Below, one piece after another: positions 6,541-12,815 of a stretch of 12,815 nucleotides of DNA; position 1 is the first letter of the stretch; each line of letters opens with the position of its first letter. The stretch is taken from the NCBI GenBank assembly GCA_039029915.1, contig JBCCFD010000211.1, forward strand, positions 1 through 12,815, read 5' to 3'. Source of the stretch: QQUD01 sp039029915 (lineage in GTDB: Bacteria > Chloroflexota > Anaerolineae > Promineifilales > Promineifilaceae). The position numbers and the translations under genes were made by a program. Under the pieces are notes generated by a model. The model saw only the letters and a list, made by a program, of their open reading frames with translations. It was not told the origin of the DNA and did not search any database.

Positions 6541-7831
6541 CGACAACCTCCTCACCTTCACTTAAGCCATCGAGCACCACAATGAAGACGTCACCGCGTA
6601 AACCCACAGAGATTTGCTGTTCAGAGATGACGCCATTGCGCCAAACCTCAACGGTCGCGGTACCGTCTGAACGAGCGGCAACTAAAGCGCGAGGCAGGCG
6701 CAAGACACCGCTGGCTTTCTCAATAAGCAAAGAGGCGTCGGCCGTCATGCCTGGATAAACAGATTCCGGTAATGGATCATTAAGCGTTAGGTAGACGTGA
6801 TAAAGCGGCCGCGGTTCACCCACAACGCGCTGAGGCACAACTCGAGAGACAAAGCCATTAACAACCACATCGGGGCGGGCATCAAAGTAAATTTCTACGG
6901 GCTGACCAATAGCCACAAAAGAGAGGTCTTCTTCGATAATGGTGGTGCGAACCTCACCGGCATTGGGGTCAGTTAGCAGTAGTAGGTTTGAGCCGGCAAA
7001 CAGCTGCTCCCCTGACCGCACAAAGACATCAAGCACGACCCCGTCAAACGGGGCAGTAATCACCGTTTTTTCAAGCGCGGCTTCTGCGGCTTCCACCGCT
7101 AAGGCCAGTTGGGGATCAACACCGCCATCCGCTAAAAACTGGGCATTAATGGCTGATTGTTCAACCCCTTTAGCAAGCGAGTCGGCCTGTTGGGAGATTG
7201 CCCACTGCTGGTTAAGCAATTGCCGATAGTTGGCTTCGGCAATGGTCACGGCGCGTTGCGCTGCCACCCACTCTTGCCGATATGCTTCAACGACTTCTGG
7301 TGGCTCCCAATGGCGATCCTGCGCTTTTTGATATTCGTAGGCGGCAAATGCCTCTGCCTCTTGGGCAGATTGAATGCTAATTTCAGCCGCTGTTAATGAT
7401 GGATACTGGGCTTGAACGCTGGCGACCTGAGCTTCCCCCGCTTCTATTGCCAAGCTGGCTTCGGCAATACTTTGATTGTAAACGGCCGTTGCTTGGGAAA
7501 GCGCTAATTGTGCCGCTAAAAGCGCATCTTCGTATGGTTGGGAGTCAAGCTGAGCCATAATGTCCCCCGCTTTGACAACGCTACCCGGACGGACATTGAG
7601 TTCAATGATACGGCCGTTGATGTCTACACCAACCATTGCTTCATTGATGCCCACAAGCTGACCGGGAGCCGTTACCGTTTGGGACACATCTCCTTCTGTG
7701 ACAGAGACCGTAATCGGCTTTTGAATTTGGGTAGATTCATTGGGCTGGTTGCTTTGATACCCAAAATAACCTGCTGTTAAAACAGTGACCAGAAACAGAA
7801 GGCCACCCAAAATAAAAAATAGTCGTCGCAT
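6533..7831 (-). CDS. efflux membrane-fusion protein (HlyD/MacA/YknX family)
   Basis: Periplasmic-adaptor-type protein linking an ABC exporter to the cell exterior, 432 residues from the ATG at 7831. Residues 2-22 (RRLFFILGGLLFLVTVLTAG) are a membrane anchor. A lipoyl/barrel half follows (about 45-85, GRIIELNVRPGSVVKAGD), then an Ala/Gln-rich alpha-helical hairpin (about 85-235). The second lipoyl half is TAPFDGVVLDVFVRSGEQL, and then come beta-barrel and membrane-proximal domains up to the end. GGAG lies 9 nt before the ATG at 7831. The Met codon at 7846 has only an abutting GAAGAG, and the TTG at 7891 would add residues unlike a signal sequence. It is the first gene of the efflux operon and its stop overlaps the ATPase start. 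Confidence 0.93.
   Translation of the reverse strand: MRRLFFILGGLLFLVTVLTAGYFGYQSNQPNESTQIQKPITVSVTEGDVSQTVTAPGQLVGINEAMVGVDINGRIIELNVRPGSVVKAGDIMAQLDSQPYEDALLAAQLALSQATAVYNQSIAEASLAIEAGEAQVASVQAQYPSLTAAEISIQSAQEAEAFAAYEYQKAQDRHWEPPEVVEAYRQEWVAAQRAVTIAEANYRQLLNQQWAISQQADSLAKGVEQSAINAQFLADGGVDPQLALAVEAAEAALEKTVITAPFDGVVLDVFVRSGEQLFAGSNLLLLTDPNAGEVRTTIIEEDLSFVAIGQPVEIYFDARPDVVVNGFVSRVVPQRVVGEPRPLYHVYLTLNDPLPESVYPGMTADASLLIEKASGVLRLPRALVAARSDGTATVEVWRNGVISEQQISVGLRGDVFIVVLDGLSEGEEVVGE
6547..6552 (-). promoter_or_regulatory. Shine-Dalgarno AGGAGG for the ABC ATPase
   Basis: A perfect AGGAGG on the minus strand lies inside the last codons of the MFP gene, 6 nt before the GTG at 6540. It decides the ATPase start and indicates coupled translation. 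Confidence 0.7.
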
Positions 7832-7921
7832 GAATAAAGACTCCATCTCTTCAAAAGCAAGGCTGGCACAAACAGCGGGCAAACTTGCCAATTGCGTTCT
7901 TTAAGTTCCTGAACACGGTCA

Positions 7922-7955
7922 CTGAGCCTATCGAATGGCAGCCCGACAGGCTCAG
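7922..7955. repeat. REP-like inverted pair CTGAGCCTRTCG / CGACAGGCTCAG
   Basis: CTGAGCCTATCG (7922-7933) and CGACAGGCTCAG (7944-7955) are inverted copies (11 of 12) around a 10-nt loop. The core is the same as in the hairpin at 4475-4509. It lies upstream of the efflux operon in the divergent intergenic region and would be in its 5' leader if the promoter is further upstream. Confidence 0.65.
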
Positions 7956-7968
7956 GTCGCGCAAACCC

Positions 7969-7988
7969 TTAAAAGTCGAAACTTTTAA
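7969..7988. other. hairpin TTAAAAGT-CGAA-ACTTTTAA
   Basis: A perfect 8-bp stem closes a CGAA tetraloop, 13 bp from the REP-like pair. The following bases, CTTTTAACTCGTAG, resemble CTTTTACTCGTAG at 4517-4529 next to the other REP copy, which suggests a composite repeat unit. An AT-only outer stem makes a terminator unlikely. Confidence 0.5.
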
Positions 7989-8101
7989 CTCGTAGGAGTC
8001 GTTGGAACTTTGGACACAAAGTCAGTAACCCTACGCCAATCATCATGACCTAGACTCATTTCATTGTGATTGTGATCGGATTACAAGTCAGAAAGAGGAG
8101 G

Positions 8102-8115
8102 TTACAAGCTTGTAA
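8102..8115. promoter_or_regulatory. candidate operator palindrome TTACAAGCTTGTAA
   Basis: A 14-bp perfect palindrome in the divergent region between the efflux operon and the lipoprotein hydrolase, with a half-site copy TTACAAG at 8081-8087. Palindromes of this size and setting are usual binding sites for dimeric repressors of efflux pumps (TetR, MarR, GntR types). No regulator gene is in the window. The rest of 7832-8344 holds two hairpins, a direct repeat and no gene I can support. Confidence 0.45.
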
Positions 8116-8220
8116 TTTGACGCGCTTAATTTAGAATTGTTTGAAAACAAATTTGCCCCAAACAGCTTTTATTCTTGCTTTATCCCTAAACCCCTAATTG
8201 AAGCAGTCTAAATATTTTTA

Positions 8221-8271
8221 TGCGTGACTTGACAGATAAATCTGTTGGTCAAATCGTGCGTGATTCGACGG
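8221..8271 (+). repeat. direct repeat TGCGTGAYTYGACRG upstream of lipoprotein gene
   Basis: Two 15-bp copies (8221-8235 and 8257-8271) match at 12 of 15 positions with a 36-bp period. The first contains a perfect TTGACA (8229-8234) that could be a -35 box, but no good -10 lies 16-18 bp downstream. They could be activator sites or a decayed promoter pair for the gene at 8345. Confidence 0.35.
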
Positions 8272-8344
8272 TCTATTTATGTATGGATTAGGCTATCGTT
8301 CCATAAAATAGAGAGGGGTGATCAAGAATTAAGGAGAATTAACA

Positions 8345-9139
8345 ATGTCTAAAGCAAAAATTCTAAAAGCGTTCCTCTTTTTGGCAGCATTTATGGGCGT
8401 GAGTTTGACCGCCTGCCAATCAGCACCAGAGCAATCAGTAGAGACTGAAACGGCCGTATCGCCAATCGACGATGCGACTGAGCCAGCTACTTTACCAACT
8501 GAGATGCCCGTACAGACGGCTAGTGAACCTCGTGCCGTCATGTTTTCAGCAGCAGATGGCGAAACGCTGAGCGGCACATTATACGGCGCTGGTTCTACGG
8601 GAATTATTTTCTCGAATATGAATCAAGGGGATGAAACAGCATGGCAGGGGCTTCCCGAGGCTGTTCAAGAAAATGGGTATACGGCTTTGACTTATAACTA
8701 TCGCACGCTAGGCCGCTCCGCTGAGGAGCGTGCTCAAAAAATGGAGGATTTACGCGCTGCAATCGCTTTTATGCGCAGTGAGGAGATTACCGAGATTGTA
8801 TTGGTTGGGGCAAGTGTTGGGGGATCAGCAAGCGTAAAAGTGGCGGTTGAAGAGCAGCCCGTGGGTTTAATTGTTATTAGCTCACCAATGATATTAGCTG
8901 GTTTAGAAATTACAGCTGACGATTTGCAAACGATCTCGTCTTCCAAGCTTTTTCTTAATTCAGAGAGGGATATGTTTGGCACCACACCAGATAGCGAGAT
9001 GATGTTTGAAGCTGCTTCTGAACCCAAGGCCATGCTGTTTTACTCAGGCAGCGCCCATGGCACCGGTTTGTTAACCGGCGAGCATCAAGACGCGTTTATT
9101 CAACAGATAGTGTCGTTTATTGATGAGATTGCGGAGTAA
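8345..9139 (+). CDS. lipoprotein with alpha/beta-hydrolase fold
   Basis: A secreted, membrane-tethered serine hydrolase of 264 residues. The signal peptide ends in the lipobox LTAC with lipidated Cys24. A Ser/Thr/Glu/Pro-rich linker (25-65) leads to the hydrolase domain. The nucleophile elbow is GASVG with Ser157. A plausible acid is Asp209 (SERDMFG) and the general base is His238 (GSAHGTG), at spacings normal for the fold. It is short for the family and has no obvious lid, so a dienelactone-hydrolase-like or small esterase/acyl-hydrolase activity is likely; the substrate is unknown. AAGGAG (8331-8336) lies 8 nt before the ATG. It is divergent from the efflux operon, which may share regulation. 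Confidence 0.85.
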   Translation: MSKAKILKAFLFLAAFMGVSLTACQSAPEQSVETETAVSPIDDATEPATLPTEMPVQTASEPRAVMFSAADGETLSGTLYGAGSTGIIFSNMNQGDETAWQGLPEAVQENGYTALTYNYRTLGRSAEERAQKMEDLRAAIAFMRSEEITEIVLVGASVGGSASVKVAVEEQPVGLIVISSPMILAGLEITADDLQTISSSKLFLNSERDMFGTTPDSEMMFEAASEPKAMLFYSGSAHGTGLLTGEHQDAFIQQIVSFIDEIAE

Positions 9140-9207
9140 AGGTTGGTAGCAAGGGAAGCAACTCTTTGAATATCGCTCACTCCATACAACCCATGGTGTG
9201 TATTGAT

Positions 9208-9248
9208 CCCTAGATGGGTCCGAGCTCAAAGAGTAAACCCATCTAGGG
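9208..9248. terminator. hairpin between convergent lipoprotein genes
   Basis: CCCTAGATGGGT (9208-9219) and ACCCATCTAGGG (9237-9248) form a perfect 12-bp stem with a 17-nt loop. It lies in the 155-bp gap between the stops of the convergent genes ending at 9139 and 9295. No U-tract follows on either strand, so a terminator role is inferred only from position. Confidence 0.45.
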
Positions 9249-9294
9249 TATGGGCACCCACAGTGACCCAATTATGCATTTTGCTTTGCTAAAT

Positions 9295-10914
9295 TTACCG
9301 ATCAACATTTGTGGCGGGTAACCATTCAAACCCATGCGTAAACTGCCCAAACAAAGGTGACATGTTGATGGGGCCACCACCGTTGCCAAAGAAGGTGATG
9401 CCATTTTGAACAAAGATGGCCCCATCACCTGCTGGAGACCAAACGACGGTTGGGGCAACAAAGCCAGGAATCATGCCCGTGTTTTTCTCGGTTGGTTCGC
9501 TAAATGAGGTTTGAATATAAAGGCCACTAATTTGGGCACTGTTCTGATTGATGAGTGCGTAAGCAAAACGGCCGTTTTCCAAATGGATTGTGCCTGTTCC
9601 AGCCGCTACAACGTCAGGCTGGGTGACCTCTTCACGGTTGACAATGCCCTCATCTACAGAAACTCTATAAAGCTCTAAGGTGGTCTGCCAATTTTGGCCC
9701 TGTATATCGTTTTTTGTCACGAGTAGGCGCGTGTCTGGCATCCATGAAACAAGCGGTGGAAACGGCTCCGGCTGGATGGACACAAACGTATCTGGTATCG
9801 GGATGATTTGGCCCGTCGGGATGTCGTAAATCGCTTTGCGACTGCCTGATTGATCACTTTGGGTAATGAGCAGGTAACGGCCGTTGCTAGCCAACGAGCT
9901 CGGGGTATGAACGATGGTATCTAAGCCAGCATCAAGACGATTGTCCAAAAGCTTTTCAGGCGCAGATGCGCTCAAATTGTACAGCCACATTGCCGTGCCA
10001 TCGGTGTAGAAGAATAGCTCGCTGTTACTGTGCCACAGGAGTGTATTGCAGAACGCCGTACAGCTGCCAATCTGTCTCAAATTGCCTTTGTCAGGCGTCA
10101 ATACGGTGTAAACATTTAGCTGGACTGGGTCTTCGGAGATTTCTGGGTTCGCAATGGGCTCAAGACCCGAGCCGATGAAAGCCACTGTTTGCTGGTTTGG
10201 CGAAACTTGTACCGTTTGTAGATCCGTAACATTTTGAGCCAGCACCCAAGTTTCTTTACTGACGACATCCAAAAACAGAATTTCATGCTCATGATATTTT
10301 TGGGTAAGCACAGAATCTGAGCCTTCGAGGGTTCTTGTTAGAGTTTCTGTCCGTGTAATGCGGGCTGCCGCAATCCGATTGCCATCCGCACTGACGTCAA
10401 AGTGAGTGATATCGCCCGTAAATTGGGTAAAGATGCTGTCTCTGGCTTCGCCTTCAGCTGGCGTGCCGCTGGGATATAGGTCAACCAGCTGTAAGTTTTG
10501 GTGTGTCCATAGCTTTAAGGCACCATCTCCAATAAACACCAGATCGCGTGATGTTGGCGGTAATCCGGTTGAGTTGACGCTTTGGATGGGGGGATCCGTT
10601 TGAGGAACGGCCGTTGGTGCTAAGGTTGGTGTTGGTTCTGGCGTGACCGTTGCCTCTTCTTCAGCAATGGGGGTCGCACCGTCTTCATCCGCTTCAGCTG
10701 TTGGGTCTTCGGATTCTGGTAAAGGGTCTTGATCTATAGCGGCTTCTTCACCATCCGCTTCGGCCGCAATGGGTGTGATTTCATCTAAATTTGGCGGTGG
10801 GGGGATGGGAGATGGCTCCGGCAGTGCGCCGCTGTTGCAAGCGATGGTGCCGATTAAGACGCTTGTTATTAAAAGCAGGAAAAATGGATAAAAACGAGTA
10901 TGGTTCAATGTCAC
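9295..10914 (-). CDS. lipoprotein with probable TolB/WD40-like beta-propeller
   Basis: An exported lipoprotein of 539 residues from the GTG at 10914. The hydrophobic segment 10-25 ends at Cys26 (GTIAC, an acceptable lipobox). Residues 27 to about 115 form a Pro/Glu/Thr/Ala-rich linker (for example TPEPTPTLAPTAVPQT), typical of surface proteins in Anaerolineae-like bacteria. From about 120 onward, repeated beta segments with motifs such as GDGALKLWT, SADGNRIAAARI, SPNQQTVAFIGSG, SNGRYLLITQ and SPAGDGAIFV look like propeller blades. No catalytic motif is seen, so a binding or scaffold role is likely. The chosen GTG has GAGG 6 nt upstream. The in-frame GTG at 10926 adds four residues but lacks a Shine-Dalgarno. 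An intrinsic terminator just upstream separates it from formate dehydrogenase. Confidence 0.82.
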   Translation of the reverse strand: MTLNHTRFYPFFLLLITSVLIGTIACNSGALPEPSPIPPPPNLDEITPIAAEADGEEAAIDQDPLPESEDPTAEADEDGATPIAEEEATVTPEPTPTLAPTAVPQTDPPIQSVNSTGLPPTSRDLVFIGDGALKLWTHQNLQLVDLYPSGTPAEGEARDSIFTQFTGDITHFDVSADGNRIAAARITRTETLTRTLEGSDSVLTQKYHEHEILFLDVVSKETWVLAQNVTDLQTVQVSPNQQTVAFIGSGLEPIANPEISEDPVQLNVYTVLTPDKGNLRQIGSCTAFCNTLLWHSNSELFFYTDGTAMWLYNLSASAPEKLLDNRLDAGLDTIVHTPSSLASNGRYLLITQSDQSGSRKAIYDIPTGQIIPIPDTFVSIQPEPFPPLVSWMPDTRLLVTKNDIQGQNWQTTLELYRVSVDEGIVNREEVTQPDVVAAGTGTIHLENGRFAYALINQNSAQISGLYIQTSFSEPTEKNTGMIPGFVAPTVVWSPAGDGAIFVQNGITFFGNGGGPINMSPLFGQFTHGFEWLPATNVDR

Positions 10915-10931
10915 TGTACGCCTCACGAAAA

Positions 10932-10937
10932 ATAATA
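10932..10937 (-). promoter_or_regulatory. possible -10 box TATTAT for the propeller lipoprotein
   Basis: TATTAT on the minus strand would place transcription start near 10925, leaving a leader of roughly a dozen bases with GAGG before the GTG at 10914. The terminator T-run ends at 10949, so the promoter must lie in or over this short space. No convincing -35 is visible. Confidence 0.3.
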
Positions 10938-10948
10938 GATGATTGAAT

Positions 10949-10979
10949 AAAAAAACGATAGCAAATAAAGCTATCGTTT
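10949..10979 (-). terminator. intrinsic terminator downstream of formate dehydrogenase
   Basis: On the minus strand AAACGATAGC and GCTATCGTTT form a perfect 10-bp stem around the loop TTTATTT, followed immediately by an unbroken run of seven T (10955-10949). The plus strand has no T-run after the stem, so it acts only on minus-strand transcripts coming from the formate dehydrogenase gene, 121 bp upstream. Confidence 0.88.
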
Positions 10980-11015
10980 ACAAGGCGATTTGTCTATGAT
11001 TATCTGACGAAAGTT

Positions 11016-11084
11016 GGGAATTAGGGAACAGGGATTGGGGATTAGGGATTAATAATCAATCAACCAATCAACTAACCCCTAATC
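11016..11084 (+). repeat. G-tract cluster (G-quadruplex motif) and inverted repeat after fdh stop
   Basis: Five G-tracts (11016-18, 11024-26, 11031-33, 11037-40, 11045-47) are separated by loops of 5, 4, 3 and 4 nt, which fits the classic G3+N1-7 rule on the plus strand. GATTAGGGATTA (11040-11051) also forms an 11-of-12 inverted repeat with TAACCCCTAATC (11073-11084). The words resemble the GGTGGATT/AGAGGATT units at 3683-3738. Confidence 0.6.
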
Positions 11085-11099
11085 TCTAAATCATCTATT

Positions 11100-12815
11100 T
11101 TAATGTATTTGAACTGGGTCCTTAATTGCGCCACGCTGGTCGAGGGGGAGTTCGTACCCTTCATCCCAGCCTTCGGGAGCGGTGGTTTTTTCGATTTTAA
11201 CGGCCGTATTCTTATAATCTGGAATCTTAGCCCGGCCGTCAACCTTATCCAGAGTCAGCACATTAGCACAGGCTTCCGCAAAGTGGAACGGAATAAAAAT
11301 CGTGTTCACCGGTGACCGACCCGTAATCATGACGCGCACTTTCACCGTACCGCGGGCTGAGCTAACAGCGACCCAGTCGCCAGTTGTTAAGCCCAGCTTT
11401 TCCGCATCATTTGGATGCACTTCACAAACCGCTTCAGGATAGACATCTTCTAAGCTAGAGCGCCCCGTCATCGTGCTGCCAGACCAGTGGTATAGAACGC
11501 GTCCCGTCGATAAATTAAAGGGGAACTCTTCGTTTGGCTGTTCAGATTCAGTGCCGTACTCAATTTCCCAGAACTTGCCGCGTCCGCGCGGGAAGCCGTC
11601 TGAAAACAGGAACGGCGTGCCGGGATGGTCTTCACTTGGGCAAGGCCAGTGAACGCCACCTTCTCTAGCGATGCGGTCATAGGTGATACCCCAAAAGTCC
11701 GGCGTCACGGCGCGCATCTCTTCCCAAACGTCTTCAGCACTGTCATATTCAAAGTTGTACCCATTGGCTAGATGTTTATCGAGCCGTTGCTCAATGCGGC
11801 GGCCTAAATCACTCAAAATGTCCCAATCGGCGCGGGAGTTGCCTACCGGCTCTACCGCTTTGCGAACGCGTTGGATACGGCGGTCTGTATTGGTAAAGGT
11901 GCCATCTTTTTCAGCAAAGCTGGTGGCTGGTAAGATGACATCTGCCATTTCACCTGTTTCATTGATAAAGATGTCTTGACACACAATGAATTCAAGTTTT
12001 TCAAGCGAGTGACGGGTATGTTTCTGATTGGGTTCAGACATCATTGGATTTTCGCCCAAGACAAACATGCCTTTTACCGTGCCAATATCTGCACCGGTGA
12101 CCATTTCGGTGGCCGTCAAGCCAGCTTTCATATTGAGGTTAACACCCCAAGCTGTTTCAAACTTCTCATTTGTATCTGGATCGGAGACGTTTTGGTAAGC
12201 AGTGTAAACGTTAGGTAACCCACCTGCATCCGAACAGCCCTGTACGTTGTTTTGACCGCGCAGGGGGTTCAAACCGGTACCTGCTTTGCCAACGTGACCG
12301 CACATCATGGCTAAATTGACGAGCGAGAGGGTGTTATCGGTGCCGTGGGTACTTTGGCTGATGCCCATACCCCAATAAATCGATGCACGTTCCGCCTTGG
12401 CATAAATGCGTGCCGCTTTGCGAATATCTGCAGCTGGAACGCCAGAAACTTCTTCAGCCCACTCGGGGGTGTAGGATTCTAAGGATTCAAGATATTCACT
12501 AAATCCTTCAGTGCGATTCTTGATGAAATCTTCGTCGTACAGCTGTTCTTTAACAACCACGTGAGCCATCGCTTGGAAGACGGCAACGTCGGTGCCTGGA
12601 TTTTGCTGGAGCCAAACGGTCGAGAAATCAGTCATTTCAATGCGGCGCGGATCAACGACAATCAGCTTGGCGTTATTTTTACGAATTGCTTTTTTGAGGA
12701 AGTTTGAGATGACAGGGTGTGTCTCTGTGGTGTTAGACCCAGTCACGATAAACGCTTCTAAATTTTCCATTTCAGCGATGGAGTTAGACATAGCGCTGGA
12801 GCCAATTGAGAGTTG
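11100..12815 (-). CDS. fdhA: formate dehydrogenase alpha subunit, molybdopterin-dependent (partial)
   Basis: Catalytic subunit oxidising formate to CO2 with a bis-molybdopterin-guanine-dinucleotide (Mo or W) cofactor. The frame stays open to the right edge (QLSIGSSAMSNSIAE...), so the Met at 12791 is internal, and 571 C-terminal residues are visible. Family marks are GSNTTETHP, KLIVVDPRR, YWGMGISQSTHGTDN and NPLRGQNNVQG. The last holds the conserved active-site Arg at 12260-12258. GENPMMSEPN, EMADVILPATSFAEKDGTFTNTDRRIQRV and the C-terminal dinucleotide-binding domain follow (FNLSTGRVLYHWSGSTMTGRS onward). The ending KIPDYKNTAVKIEK is usual for FdhA. The N-terminal Fe-S domain and the catalytic Cys or selenocysteine lie just outside the window, so Sec use cannot be judged. 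The motifs argue against nitrate reductase. NADH-forming partner subunits, if any, would be upstream. Confidence 0.93.
   Translation of the reverse strand, partial: QLSIGSSAMSNSIAEMENLEAFIVTGSNTTETHPVISNFLKKAIRKNNAKLIVVDPRRIEMTDFSTVWLQQNPGTDVAVFQAMAHVVVKEQLYDEDFIKNRTEGFSEYLESLESYTPEWAEEVSGVPAADIRKAARIYAKAERASIYWGMGISQSTHGTDNTLSLVNLAMMCGHVGKAGTGLNPLRGQNNVQGCSDAGGLPNVYTAYQNVSDPDTNEKFETAWGVNLNMKAGLTATEMVTGADIGTVKGMFVLGENPMMSEPNQKHTRHSLEKLEFIVCQDIFINETGEMADVILPATSFAEKDGTFTNTDRRIQRVRKAVEPVGNSRADWDILSDLGRRIEQRLDKHLANGYNFEYDSAEDVWEEMRAVTPDFWGITYDRIAREGGVHWPCPSEDHPGTPFLFSDGFPRGRGKFWEIEYGTESEQPNEEFPFNLSTGRVLYHWSGSTMTGRSSLEDVYPEAVCEVHPNDAEKLGLTTGDWVAVSSARGTVKVRVMITGRSPVNTIFIPFHFAEACANVLTLDKVDGRAKIPDYKNTAVKIEKTTAPEGWDEGYELPLDQRGAIKDPVQIH

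Larger units (their letters stand above)
3..11207. repeat. dispersed highly iterated palindrome ACGGCCGT (17 copies)
   Basis: Exact ACGGCCGT starts at 3, 268, 1002, 2475, 3988, 4366, 5339, 5781, 6307, 6325, 7482, 7610, 8450, 9568, 9877, 10607 and 11200. Nine of these extend to the palindromic 10-mer AACGGCCGTT. About 0.2 copies would be expected by chance in this length at even base composition. All copies lie in coding DNA on both strands. They are read as Gly-Arg (8 copies), Thr-Ala-Val (8) or Arg-Pro (1), so the DNA word is conserved rather than a peptide. About nine further CGGCCG hexamers have other flanks, so 17 of about 26 carry the A...T flanks against 1/16 expected. Function unknown. 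Confidence 0.9.

Noticed and set aside
7832..7891. Longer MFP N-terminus from a TTG at 7891 or ATG at 7846
   Set aside because: The added residues do not resemble a signal sequence, and the ATG at 7831 has GGAG at good spacing directly before the charged and hydrophobic anchor.
8220..8291. Small 23-residue ORF starting at 8220 in the divergent region
   Set aside because: No ribosome binding site, AT-rich context, and the frame is explained by the direct repeat; no support as a gene.
11100..12815. Nitrate reductase (Nap/Nas) instead of formate dehydrogenase
   Set aside because: GMGISQSTHGTDN, NPLRGQNNVQG and the C-terminal pattern match the formate dehydrogenase alpha group better; the missing N-terminus leaves small doubt.

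Overview
The window looks like chromosomal DNA of a free-living bacterium, most likely from the Chloroflexota (Anaerolineae-like). This is an inference. It rests on two lipoproteins with long Pro/Thr/Glu-rich linkers, a YknXYZ/MacAB-type efflux operon with no outer-membrane partner in view, roughly balanced base composition, and a very frequent palindromic octamer (ACGGCCGT) resembling the highly iterated palindromes of cyanobacteria. I see no tRNA, rRNA, CRISPR array, transposase, integrase or phage gene.

Layout. At the left edge is the C-terminal nine tenths of an AMP-forming acyl-CoA synthetase (2-1486, +). A 415-bp spacer follows, most of it a 236-bp imperfect palindrome (1625-1860). Next is an ECHDC3-like crotonase-fold protein (1902-2690, +). 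Convergent to it is a formylglycine-generating enzyme (2834-3775, -) with intact active-site cysteines; its N-terminal linker is encoded by an 8-bp tandem repeat. Then comes a minus-strand operon read from 7831 down to 3882: membrane-fusion protein, ABC ATPase, MacB/FtsX permease, and a small membrane-anchored protein. The first three overlap. A REP-like hairpin separates the fourth, and a strong hairpin follows the last stop codon.

A 513-bp divergent region (7832-8344) carries two hairpins, a 14-bp perfect palindrome that could be an operator, and a direct repeat. It separates the efflux operon from a plus-strand lipoprotein of the alpha/beta-hydrolase fold (8345-9139). Convergent to that is a minus-strand lipoprotein with a probable beta-propeller (9295-10914). 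Upstream of it lie an intrinsic terminator (10949-10979), a G-quadruplex-type motif, and then the 3' part of a formate dehydrogenase alpha subunit (11100-12815, -), cut by the right edge before its catalytic Cys/Sec and Fe-S domain.

How the genes work together. The acyl-CoA synthetase and crotonase-like gene are same-strand neighbours of acyl-CoA metabolism, but the crotonase-like protein lacks both usual catalytic glutamates. The efflux operon is a coherent transport unit. The FGE would activate type I sulfatases encoded elsewhere. Formate dehydrogenase supplies electrons from formate.

I do not see a complete unknown multigene system. The strongest unexplained signals are the ACGGCCGT palindrome (17 exact copies, essentially all in coding DNA and in all three codon phases), the 236-bp palindromic element, and the 8-bp repeat that could switch or re-frame the FGE N-terminus.
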